From: Notamacropus eugenii
Taxonomy: Eukaryota > Chordata > Mammalia > Diprotodontia > Macropodidae
DNA length: 64,000 nucleotides
Assembly (NCBI RefSeq): GCF_028372415.1
Contig: NC_092874.1
Location: 114,596,744 to 114,660,743, forward strand
Direction: 5' to 3'
Of the stretch, positions 45,787 to 56,221 are shown piece by piece. The translations under genes and the position numbers were made by a program. Under the pieces are notes generated by a model. The model saw nothing but the letters and a program-made list of their open reading frames with translations. It did not search any database and was not told where the DNA came from. Each line of letters starts with the position of its first letter. The first letter of the stretch is position 1.

Positions 45787-47736
45787 TTAAATTAATCTAA
45801 AATATTTTCCAATTATATGCAAAAACAATTTTTACATTCATTTAAAATTTTTTTGAGTGCTTCCTACTCCCTTCCCTCTTCCCTCCCTGAGAAGGCAAGC
45901 AATTTGATAGATTATACATATACAGATCATATTAGCCATATTGCAAAAGCAAACAGATCAAAGAAAGAATGAAGTAAAAAAAATTATGCTTCAATCTGTA
46001 TTCAGACTCCATCAATTCTTTCTCTGGAGATGGATAGAATTTTTAAGTCCTTTGGAATTGTGTTGGATTAATATATTGCTGAGAATAGCTAAGGCATTCA
46101 CCATTGATCATTATACAATATTGTTGTTATTGTGTACAGTGTTCTCCTGGTTCTGCTCACTTCACTCTGCCTAAGTCCATACAAGTCTTCCCAGGTTTTT
46201 CTGAAACCATCCCCTCATAGCATTTCTTAGAACACAATAGTATTTTTCATCATATTTTGTCACAATCATATGCCACAATATTCCTCAATTGATGGATATC
46301 CCTTCAATTTTCAATTAGCTGCTATAAATATTTTTGTACAAATAGGTCCTTTTCCTTTCTTTCCAATCTCTTTGGGATACAGACCTAGTAGTGGCATTGC
46401 TGGATCAAAGGGTATGCACAGTTTGGTTGCCCTTTGGGCATAGTTCCAAATTGCTCTCCAGAACGGTTGGACCAGTTCAGAAGGTTGCCAACAGGGACCC
46501 AGTGTCCCAGTTTTTCCACATCTCCTACAACATTGGTCATTTTCCTTTTTTGTCACATTAGCCAGTCTGAGAGGTGTGAAGTGGTACTTCAGAATTGTTT
46601 TACTTTGCATTTTTCTAATCAGTAATGATTTAGAGCACCTTTTCTTATGCCTATAGATAGCTTCGATTTCTTCATCTGAAAACACTGACTATTTATCAAT
46701 TGGGGAATCACTTATATTCTTATAAGTTTGACTCAGTTCTCTATATATTTCAGAAATAAGGTGTTTATCAGAGAAATTATAAATTTCTCAACCCCCCCTC
46801 CTTAGTTTTCTGCTTTTCTTCTATTCCTGGCTGCCCTGATTTTGTTTGTACAGAAGTTTGTTTTTTTTAATTTAATGTAATCAAAACTATCTATTGGGCT
46901 TCCTGTTGATCTTCTCTACTTCGTGTTTGGTTACAAACTCTTCCTTTATGTATAGATCTGACAGGTACATTTTCCCATGCTCCCCTAGTTTACTTATGGT
47001 GTCACCACCTAGTTTATCATATACCTAGTTTGACCTTATCTTGATGTGCGGTGTGAGATGTTGATCTATAGTTTCTGATAAACTACTTTCTAGTTTTCCC
47101 AGTAATTTTTGTCAAACAGTGAGTGGTAGTCCCAAAAAGTGTGGATCACTACATTTATCAAAAACTAGATTATTATAGTAGTAATTTACTGCTGTGTACC
47201 TAATCTATTCTGCTGATACACCACTTTTATTTCTTAGCCAATACCAGATTGTTTTGATGATTACCATTTTTTAATATAGTTTGAGATCTGGTATTACTAG
47301 ATATTCTTGACCTTTCATTCTTCCAGATAAATTTTTTTTATTATTTTTTTCTAGCTCCATAAATAATTTTTTGGTAGTTTGAATGTTATGGCACTGAACA
47401 AATAAATTAATTTATGTAAAATTGTCATTTTTATTCTATTGGCTCAGCCTACCCACGAGCAATAATATTTCTCCAATTGTTTAGATCTGATTTTATTTAT
47501 ATGAAAGGTGATTGTGTTCCCACAGTTCCTGGGTTTTCCTTGGCAGGTAGACTCTCAAGTATTTTATATTTTCTGCAGTTTCTTTAAATAGAACTTCTCT
47601 TTCTCTCTCTTTCTGTTGGGTTTTGTTGATAATATACAGAAATGCTGATGATTTATGTGGTTTTATTTTATATCCTGCAACTTTGCTGAAGTTATTAATT
47701 CTTTCTACTAGTTTTTATTTGATTCTTTAGGTATAC
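45787..47736 (-). mobile_element. 5'-truncated L1 forming the 3' part of a U6-L1 chimera
   Basis: Minus-strand L1: late ORF2 plus 3' UTR, about 1.95 kb. A short frame at 46311-46685 reads KYHFTPLRLANVTKKENDQC, CGKTGTLGPCW and KLCIPFDPAMPLLGLYPKE, the ORF2p C-terminus. Upstream sequence (46690-47735) matches the preceding ORF2 region in antisense (for example the segment encoding the end of RT near 47640). No full ORF2 is open. The 17-bp flanks 45770-45786 and 47845-47861 (CTTTCTTCACTTTATTT and CTTACATCACTTCATTT, 14 of 17 identical) are the target-site duplication of the whole U6-L1 insert. Confidence 0.88.
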
Positions 47737-47844
47737 AAAAATATGGAATGCTTCATGAATTTGCATGTCATCACTTATGCAGGACCCATATTAATCTTCT
47801 CTGTATCATTCCAATTTTAGTACATGTGCTGCTGAAGCAAGCAT
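47737..47844 (-). pseudogene. Full-length U6 snRNA retrocopy (5' part of a U6-L1 chimera)
   Basis: On the minus strand the sequence reads ATGCTTGCTTCAGCAGCACA, then ACTAAAATTGGAATGATACA, GAGAAGATTAATATGG and ends CATTCCATATTTTT. This is U6 from nucleotide 1 to its 3' end. Roughly a dozen substitutions are visible, most of them CpG-to-TpG or CpA changes (for example CTCGC to CTTGC, TTCGGC to TTCAGC, TTCGTG to TTCATG), the usual decay of an inactive copy. Its 3' end continues without spacer into antisense L1. Confidence 0.92.
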
Positions 47845-48204
47845 CTTACATCACTTCATTTCATTCACTTGTCTTCCTGTGCTTCTTAGTAATCACCATA
47901 TTTATCATTTCTTACAGTGAAGTAATATTCTAAAGGGGATGGCCCTTGAAAACCTTTGCATGGTGGTAGAGCCTCTGAGAAACATATCTCCAGAGGCCAG
48001 GAGATAGAGAGTCCTTCCTTTCTGACTAAAGTATATTGAAAAATGCACCTCTTCAATGAGGTTTGGATGGAGACTATATTGGGAGCCAAATATTCCAAAA
48101 TATTTTTATTATTTAGTCCTTGATTCTCTAGAATTAGTATGTGTATATGTGAGTGTGTGTGTGGGGGGGTGTTAGTTGCTATTTGGTAACTTTAAAACTG
48201 GTTG

Positions 48205-48400
48205 GTTGGTTGGTATCTTTCATTCTTGAAGAGGGCCAGAATGACATCACTATGTTGGGGTCAAGATACAGAGTGTCCAGCTGTGGCTGATCAGATCAAT
48301 ATGAGTTCGGAAGACTCTGCCACAGATTGGGCACAAATAGTTCACATGAACATTTGGAGTGGAGATGTCTCTAAATTTGCTCTATGAGCAAAGCAGAGTT
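48205..48400 (-). mobile_element. RTE-type LINE 3' fragment
   Basis: CATTCTTGAAGAGGGCCAGA and TGTGGCTGATCAGATCAATA are typical of the antisense 3' end of marsupial RTE elements. No open frame. 48400-48780 is unassigned. Confidence 0.45.
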
Positions 48401-48787
48401 GCAGTCACTCAAAAGAGCTGTGAGATATATAATCTTAAAGATGAATAATTTGGAAGAGTAGGCTTTGATATCTAAAGGGGATATTTAATTTTAACAATTT
48501 TATAATTTCAATTACTACTCTTGGGTTTTCCTTTTCAGGTTACGTGGACACACTGTGCAGCATCTATTTTTCTTATATACCAAATATTTGTGATCCCCAG
48601 ACTTTTCTTCATGCACACTCTATGGAAAAGGGCCCGGGGTTCCTGCTCTTATTCACATATTCACATTGGTTGAGACAATATTAGCCATATTTTTGGTTCA
48701 GAATTCATGTAAGACTTAAAAGCTTAGGGTGTCTTTGAGATTAAATTCAATACACTGTGGTTTAATAGTGCTATTTCAAAGAAATTA

Positions 48788-48866
48788 ACTGGTGTCTGAG
48801 GTCAGATTTGAACTCAGGGTTTTCCTGAATTTAGGCCCAGTACTCTGTCCACTGTACCACCTAAAG
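48788..48866 (-). mobile_element. CORE-SINE 5' part
   Basis: AGATTTGAACTCAGGGTTTT and CCACTGTACCACCTAAAG. A broken plus-strand SINE follows at 48938-49145. Confidence 0.65.
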
Positions 48867-49365
48867 GTATTAAAAAAATTCTTTAGTATTAGAACAAATA
48901 CCTAAAAGTATTAAAAAGAACCTGAATACTTTTTTGGTGGTCTGGTGGATAGAGTGCTGGGCCTACAATTAGGAAGGGAGAAGCAGTTGCTGCAGATCCC
49001 AGGTATGCCTGAGGATAGTCAGGTGGCACAAAAACATGACAGGGAGATGCCATTGTTAAATACAACAGAATGGAATCTGTTTTCATTCCCTAACTACTGG
49101 ATTCAAATCTAAGCTCTGCCACTTACTTGCTATGAGACTTCAGTGTTGAAGAAAAAATAATACCAATAATGTACTCTGAAATTTAGGCTCAGATCTTCCA
49201 GAAACAATTTTATTTAATTTATCATGAATTTATATCCAAGTAATTTCTAGTTTGGAGAGAGCAAGCTAAACTGTCCCCAAATAGTTCTCCTGTCTTCTGA
49301 CATCACTCTCGGCCCCAAGACAATTTGAGGTAACATTTACAGGAGTCTTGAACAATAAGAAAAAA

Positions 49366-49535
49366 AGATCATAATGTGGTACAGTGGATGGAGTTCTGGG
49401 CCTGAAGTCAGGAAGATTCATCTTCCTGAATTCAAATCTGGCCTCAGACACTTACTAGCTGTGTGATTCCAGGTAAGACACTTAACTCTGTTTGCCTTAA
49501 TTTCTGCATTTGTAAAATGAGCTGGAGAAGGAAAT
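49366..49535 (+). mobile_element. 3'-truncated CORE-SINE
   Basis: Head GTACAGTGGATGGAGTTCTG, core TTACTAGCTGTGTGATTCCA; stops after GGAGAAGGAAATG. Confidence 0.8.
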
Positions 49536-50110
49536 GTCAGAAGACTTATGCTGCAAAGAGATAAAAGAGAAAAAGGTCCTATTGTTTACAAAAATATTGG
49601 TATCAGCTATTTTTGTGGTGGCAAAGAACTGGAATCTATTGGGGAGGGGTGTATGCCCATCAATGAGGGAATAGTTCAATTATGTCATATGAATGTAATG
49701 GAATATTATTATGCTATAAAAAACAGTGAAGAGTATGGATTCAAAGACACCGGCACAGACTGGTAAGAAGAGTAAAGTGGGAGGAATCAGAACAATGATG
49801 CATAAAAACAACAATATAAAATTCAATTATTTTCAAAGATTTAACAGCTCTATTCAAAGCAGTGGTCAAACGATTCCAGAGGATTAGTGATAAAGAATGT
49901 TAACCACCTCATGACAGAGAGGTGATAGACTATATGCAGAACAAGGCATGCATTTTTGGACATGGTCAATATGGGGATTTGTTTTAATTGACTTCGAATA
50001 TTAGTTACAAGAGTTTTGTTTTTTCCTTTTTTCCCTTCAATGTTGGGAAGTTGGGTGGAAGAAAAAACCCAAATGCTTGACAATTAAAAAAAAATTGAAT
50101 TAAAACCAAA
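49536..50110 (+). mobile_element. Degraded L1 3' end
   Basis: The sense version of the L1 3' region: GTGGCAAAGAACTGGAATCT, ATGAATGTAATGGAATATTA, then a 3' UTR with GGACATGGTCAATATGGGGA and an A-rich end. It directly follows a truncated SINE at 49366-49535. Confidence 0.6.
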
Positions 50111-50579
50111 ACACAATAAAGCAAAAATTAAATCATCACATACTTTATACCCTGTGATTTCAGTGCAAAAGCATAGAGGAGGCTGGTGGAAAATATATTT
50201 AAATATATGGTCCAGGATCAAGAAATGAAAGTGGATGTGTAGACAAAAAGAAAAACCACCACCAACAAAAAACCAACTTCATGCCTAGCCACTTAACATG
50301 GTAAGCACTGAATGGCATCACAAAAATGAAGTTGACTAGATTTTTAACTAACAGGAAGCAAGTGGTTAATAAAGAGTCATTTCTGAATCAACTGTCTATG
50401 TAAAGTCAGACATTGGCTTTTTGTAAATGTGTATGTGGGTATTGGGAGAGATACAAATATTAAATACATGGGCCCTGTCCTCATCAAATTTATAGTATGC
50501 TAGGGAGATAAGACACAAACACAGATAACTGTGGTATATATGTTACAAAAAAATGCATTCAAAAGTTAACAGGACTATT

Positions 50580-50760
50580 GAGCATAGATCTAAAGAGAAT
50601 TATATAGTGTAACTCCCTCACTTTTTGGACCAGGAAATTGATGATTGTGAAGATTAAGTAATTTTCCCAAGGGAATAAAGTTAATAAATGGAGAGGCCAG
50701 GACTTAAACCCAGGACTTTCAACACCATATCCAGTGCTCTTACCACTGTACCACATTGAG
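50580..50760 (-). mobile_element. THER1/MIR-type SINE
   Basis: GGCCAGGACTTAAACCCAGG and TACCACTGTACCACATTGAG. 50110-50575 and 50765-51540 hold nothing recognised. Confidence 0.6.
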
Positions 50761-51539
50761 GTACAACAGAACCTTAGACTTTTAGAGCAAAGGTAAAAAT
50801 ATCAGATTAGAAGAAAGGATAAAAATGAGAAGCTGATATGGCATGAAATAAAAATAACTCCAACCAGACCATTTAAATCGGCCACTGATGTGGAAAAATG
50901 GTAAATGGATAAAGGGATAGATATTAATAGAGATAACCATTGTTTTCTAAGGAAGTTTAATTAAGGTAAGCTAATTACCACCATAATGAAGAGACCAAAA
51001 TTATCTAGAAACTACCACAACTGGCAAATATTTGATCTTCTTGCCAAAAGAAAATATATTTTAGTCAAGGACAACATAAGTTTACAAAATTAACTCATTT
51101 ATATCGTCTTATGAAAGAAGATTGTGGAATATTAGGTACAGCATCATATCATAAAACAGCAAGACTCAGTGCTTCTAAGGGGAAGGTATAAAAGAGACCC
51201 ACTTAAACCACCAAGTCATTTTGAGAGTACTTCATGACAAAACCAGAAGGCCAGACAAAAAAAAAAAATGGAAAAGGTCCGCATGTTTTGTACAACAAAC
51301 TATTTTTATCAATGACAGTAAAGCCACTACATTTTGATTCTAATATCTAGTATTAGTCTTGATATAGTGCAGGAAGAAATAGAAAAGGAACTTAAAAAAA
51401 ATGGGAAAAGCAATCTAATCACATCAAGAATACACAGAAGGAGCCTTTCCCGGAGGTGATAAAACTTTTGAAAAGCCAAGAAAATCACTTAAGAGGTTAT
51501 TATGATAATCTTGGCAAAAAGTACATGAATCAGGGATAG

Positions 51540-52080
51540 TGGCCATGTCTGAAGAGAAGGGATGGTTGAGGGAGATTTTGTGGAGGTGGAATCAACAGGA
51601 CTTGGTATCTGATTAGATATGAGGGGTGAGAGAGAGGGAAGTTTTTGAGACTAAGAGACTAAGAAGATAATGGTGTACTTGACAGAAATAGGAAGTTGAG
51701 AGGAAGGGCCAATTTACAGAAAAGATGGTGAGTTCAGTTTTGGACATGTAGAGTATGAGGAGTAGGTGGGAATCCAGTTTGGATGTCTAGAAGACTCTTG
51801 AAGGTATAGGACCCTAGTTCTGGGGAGAAATTAGGACTGGATAGGAAGATCTGACACTTAACAATGAAGACATAATAGTTGCTGTTATGGGAATGAGTGA
51901 GATCCCCAAAATGGAGTATGGATTTATAAGAGAAAAAGGCCCAGGACAGAGTATGAGGTGGAAGGAAGAGATGGTCTAGCAAAGAAGACTGAAGACTAAT
52001 CAGAGAGGAAGAAAAAGAACTTCTCAAAGAAGAATATATAGGAGAAAATTGTTCCTTAGAAGCTAATAGAAAGAAAAAAG
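51540..52080 (-). mobile_element. Antisense L2-like remnant
   Basis: GTGAGTTCAGTTTTGGACAT, AATGAGTGAGATCCCCAAAA, and GGCCCAGGACAGAGTATGAG resemble the antisense L2-linked repeat. The minus-strand 133-aa frame here is not a host gene. 52140-53040 is unassigned DNA up to the CpG island. Confidence 0.4.
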
Positions 52081-53399
52081 GGTTCAGGAGGTCAAACTTT
52101 GCCTTTGCAGTACACCTATATCTGTAAGGACACACTCTGGATTAAATCTCCCAGAACTCTATATGGACAAAGAAAGTTCATTGGGAGAAGAAGGTCCTGA
52201 AAAGGATGTGTTTTCCTAGGAAAAATTCATGTGATAGATATTGGAAACTCCTGTATCTATGTGTAGGATTACATATAGATACAAATAGAAGAAAGAGGAG
52301 GAAAATATATGGCTACTATGCAGGGTGTGCTACAAACCATATCTTATCTAGCTAGGATACTGTAATCATTGGATCAAGTGATATAACATACGTGAAGCAT
52401 TTTGTAATCCTTGAAGCACTACTACTAAAGCTAGCTATTTATTATAAAAAATAAATTTCCTATTCCTACTAAATCCAGATTTGTTTCTGATAGCAGGGAT
52501 GGGGAGAAAGAAACAGTCTAGGGGAGGGCAGAAGATGTAGAACCATCCCTGTGGGACAGTCAAGCTTCCCATGACTATGGGGTGAGGGCCAGGATATGCC
52601 ATGAATTTTATCAAAGTTTTCTGCTATCCTCCTTCCTTAAGTGGCTGAGCTATTTCTTTCCCCACAGTATTAGGAGATTATTGGGGGTCAAAGGAGGCAA
52701 CAAGTCTGCCTGAATTTCCTTGGTGAATGCCAGCTTTTAGGGAGTGGGGAGATATCAGATTCCAGTCCGGGGTGTGGAGGAGGTACTTTCCTCTTGATCT
52801 AACAGGGATGGTGGTGCTTCTCTTTATCCATTGTTTGGCGCTGCTGGATAGTACGGTGCTTTCAGTTTTAAGGAAATTGTGGACTTTCTCCTCTCGGAGA
52901 TGTAAAGTCAAGTGACTGAACAACAAGGCCAGGGAGGTTTGGGAGGCTCCTTAGAGCAGACTGTGCCGGGACGAGCTTTAGAAGTGGGGAAGCAGATGGG
53001 CCAGGGACTGGCCGTACAACTGAGAGGTGGCCCGTAATCTTGGAAAGAACCCTGGGAGCACGTTGCGGGTCAGAAGCGGGATCGCCAAGGTCTGAAGGAG
53101 CGGGACGAGGCGGCGGAGGCCGTCAGCCAAGGGCGCTCACGCTTCCAGGAGTCTGCGGGTGGGGAGCTAGAAGAACATCTGTCACGGGGCCCTGGGCCAA
53201 GCCGCTCCGCACTGCTCCCTTCTCTCTTTCTTTAGTAAGCTTAATTCCAACATCTGGAGTGCCAGTGTTCTTTTCTTGGGTCAGGAAATAGAGACAAATA
53301 GATAAATGGAGAGACGGACAGACAGACAGACAGACAGATAGAGGATGGATAGAGAGCATTTGAACTGACCAGCCGGGAGGTTCGGCTTTGGAGAGAATG

Positions 53400-53669
53400 G
53401 GGGCGGGGCCCGTGGCAGGAGAGGGCGTGATATTTAAGTCGCGTTCCGAAGGGGGCGTGGCCACGTGTAATTCCGGCGGGGGGGGACCGGCGCGATGACG
53501 TCACACGCCGCCCACGGCCCGGCCCCGCCCCGCCGCCCCGCCGCGTGCCGGTTGCCGCTGCGGCTCCTCCCTCGTCTAGGCCGTCCCGGGGCGGAGTCTC
53601 GGTCCTGCCTCCCGCCTCCGCGCTCCCGGCTCGCCGTTCTGGCTCCGGCTCCGGCTCCCGGCGGGCGCG
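53400..53669 (+). promoter_or_regulatory. WDR91: WDR91 CpG-island promoter and 5' UTR
   Basis: This GC-rich sequence lies directly upstream of the WDR91 start codon, inside a CpG island of about 53040-54130. Visible motifs are a GC box (GGGGGCGGGGCC) near 53400, an E-box CACGTG at 53462-53467, an ETS-like TTCCGG near 53471, and a full palindromic CRE TGACGTCA at 53496-53503. No TATA box is obvious. The transcription start probably lies near or after the CRE; the exact site cannot be read from sequence. Confidence 0.7.
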
Positions 53670-53792
53670 ATGGCGGAGGCCGTGGAGCGCACAGACGAGC
53701 TCGTCCGCGAGTACCTGCTTTTCCGCGGCTTCACGCACACGCTGCGGCAGCTGGACGCGGAGATCAAGGCGGACAAGGAGAAGGGATTCCGG
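53670..53792 (+). CDS. WDR91: WDR91 exon 1 coding part (LisH-like N-terminus)
   Basis: WDR91 is a cytosolic Rab7 effector on endosomes. It lowers phosphatidylinositol 3-kinase activity through the Beclin-1 complex and promotes early-to-late endosome conversion. The 41 codons start [20 protein letters not shown] and continue [21 protein letters not shown]. As far as I recall this is identical to the human protein. Residues about 7-38 form the LisH-like helix pair. The start codon lies at the end of a CpG-island leader, and the donor is CGG|GTGAGG. The intron that follows (53793-55262) keeps high CpG for about 350 bp, then holds only old THER1/MIR traces near 54505-54605 and 54870-55010. Confidence 0.97.
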
Positions 53793-55262
53793 GTGAGGAG
53801 GCCGCCGCGGGGCTCCGGAGACCCCCGGGGAGGCGGGGGTGCGCCCCGGGCAGCGGCGGCATGTCCGGCCCAGCGGCGGCCGAGCTTCCACGTGTGAGCC
53901 GAGCAGCCCCGGCCCTCTGGCTTAATGAGCTAGTTTGGTTTCTGCCCCGGCGGTGCCGCCCCGGATGGCCGTTTCTCGGTAAACAGGCTCCTCGCGTCCC
54001 CGCCCCGCCGGCCTTATTTGAGGCACTTATCAAGTGCCTGCTGCGTGCCGGGGCCCTGGGGTGGGAGACGGGCCGCAGGTGACCAGTCCCCGTCCGCTGG
54101 GTTGTCTGTGCGTCCGGGGAGTGGCGTCCTCGGGTGACTCTGCGGATAGAAACCTGAACGTCCTGTGACGCTCTGCGACCCCATCCGACCGGCACTCATT
54201 AAGCGCCTTCGGTATGCCAGGTGCCCTTCCGCGGTCCAGGCCGATTTATTCCGTATTGATCTTGTCCGTACGCGGAGCGCCGTGTGAGGGGGTGCGGCGT
54301 GGGGGCTGGGCTCGGGGACCGCCAAGTGCCTGTCCAGCTCCAAAGCCACGGTGCTGCGCTCTGTTCTCTCCTGTGTAGAAGTCAGTAAGCGCTTACTCTG
54401 TGCTGACGCTCCGATGGCGAGGTCTTTGACAGCCGGGGCTGCTTTCTGCCCATCTTGGTGCCCTCTGCACTCCGCACAGCCTGGCACGTAGTGTTTGCTG
54501 ACCTCTATACACCATTATACAGATGGGGAAACCGAGGCCCAGAGGGATGATACAGCTAGCCCATGTCAGCATGTGGAGCCAGGTCTTTGCTTCAGGCCCA
54601 GCTTTCTGTGCACCCCTCGAGGCTGGGGGAGAGAGAGAGAATACTGAGGACTGGGGGGCTCAGGAGAGGCTTCTGGTTGGAGCCTGCTGAAGAAAGCTGG
54701 AGATTCTCAGCAAAGTGAAGGAGATTGTTCTGAGTAGAGGCTCAGTCCAGGGAGCCAGCAGACCGGCTTGGCTGGAAGGTAAATAGGGGGAATCACGTGA
54801 AGGGAGTTTAGAACTAAGTTTCCCACATCTCAAAGATGCCTTGGGAGGACCCAGGAAGGATAGGATTTTACAGCTGGAAAGTACATTAGTGGTTCTTATC
54901 TTAGTTCATTCCCTTTACCTTACAGGTGGCTAAGTGTATTAATTACTCAGGTTTTCAGCTCTAGACTTTGGTGGGGCCTGAGCTAGAACTCAAGGCTTCT
55001 GATTTTCATTATACTAAAAACTTTATGACTATGGGGTTGAATCAGATATCTAAAGTTCATTAAATTAAAAAAAAATCTTCCCCATTTTCAATGCATATGA
55101 CTGAAGCTTTTGTAAATAAACGTTAACTTTTTTATGATGAAAGGCTCAGCAAGTTTCTTTTGATGGTCAGAAGGCTTCATGGCAGAAAGAGACTGAATTA
55201 ATTGAAGCATTGTTTCTTGCTGTCCTTGTCCCCTCTTTTTTTCTATCCCATGCTCTTCTCAG

Positions 55263-55442
55263 GTGGATAAGATTGTGGATCAGTTGCAGCAGCTAATGCA
55301 AGTTTATGACCTGGCAGCACTTCGAGATTATTGGAGCTACCTTGAGCGCCGTCTTTTCAGCCGGTTGGAGGATGTCTATCGGCCTGCTGTCAACAAACTA
55401 AAGACCAGCTTGTTCCGTTTTTATCTCATCTATACAATCCAG
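55263..55442 (+). CDS. WDR91: WDR91 exon 2 (codons 42-101)
   Basis: Sixty codons between acceptor TTCTCAG and donor CAG|GTGCCT. The product reads [60 protein letters not shown]. It matches human WDR91 except for a few conservative changes (for example DVYRPAV for DIYRPTI). It joins exon 1 in phase 0 to give GFR-VDK, as in human. Confidence 0.97.
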
Positions 55443-56013
55443 GTGCCTAGGGCTTGGGGGCTTTGCATAAGGCAAATATGGTTTATCTTCCCTAGAGAGG
55501 AAACGTTCTCATCTGGAAAAGATTTTAATTGAACCACAAAAGCGGATCCTGAAAGTGGCTATGAGGCAGACAGTCTCCTTGTTCTAACCATAGTGTTAGT
55601 GTAGCACCTTAAACCTCAGTCTGTCTCTCTGGTTCCTATTTCTCTCTTCCCTTTAAGTCTTAGGCTCTCTTTCCCCTACCATTTTGTTGTGAAGATTTTC
55701 CTTGGCCTGAGGAACAGATATTTTTTTACATGAAAATTAGAAAGGAATTGTTTACAGGTTTGTCATTTTGCATTCTTGGAGTCTCTTTAAGCAACACCTG
55801 AACACAGGAATGTGCTTGAGGTCAGTGACTGTTTCCTTCATGATATCTGGAGGAATGACTCTGGGGCCTTGGGGTCGTCAGTAGTTTGAATTAGTAGTGG
55901 AGGTATCAGGATTGCTCCTCGATGTATACATAGATTATATGTATAGTGTATACATATAGAGCATAGAAGAATCTAACTCCTTGACTCTTTTTTCTCTTTT
56001 GTGTCACTGGCAG

Positions 56014-56221
56014 ACAAACAGAAATGATAAAGCTCAGGAGTTCTTTGTGAAGCAGGCCACTGAACTCCAGAACCAAGCAGAGTGGAAGGATTGGTTCATC
56101 CTACCCTTTCTCCCATCTCCAGATACCAACCCTACCTTTGCCACCTACTTCTCCAGGCAGTGGGCTGACACTTTCATTGTGTCGCTCCACAACTTCCTGA
56201 GTGTCCTGTTTCACTGCATGC
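56014..56221 (+). CDS. WDR91: WDR91 exon 3 (codons 102-170 and first base of 171)
   Basis: The acceptor is TGGCAG. It encodes [69 protein letters not shown], plus a single C. Human WDR91 continues [10 protein letters not shown]. No GT donor exists at the right place. Instead the exon is followed directly by ATATCCTTCC, a U12-type AT-AC donor, and the leftover C is completed by CA of exon 4 to give Pro171. A conventional read-through would add a false tail (HILPPVWEW...). Confidence 0.96.

Larger units (their letters stand above)
53040..54130. other. WDR91: CpG island around WDR91 exon 1
   Basis: Dense CpG from about 53040 to 54130, covering promoter, exon 1 and early intron 1. A (GACA)n tract sits at 53315-53340. 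Long frames on both strands inside (for example minus 53241-53891) are products of high GC, not genes. Confidence 0.85.

Noticed and set aside
53241-53891. 216-aa minus-strand open frame over the WDR91 CpG island
   Set aside because: It is antisense to exon 1 and promoter in very GC-rich DNA, has Arg/Pro/Gly bias and no known motif. Chance frame.
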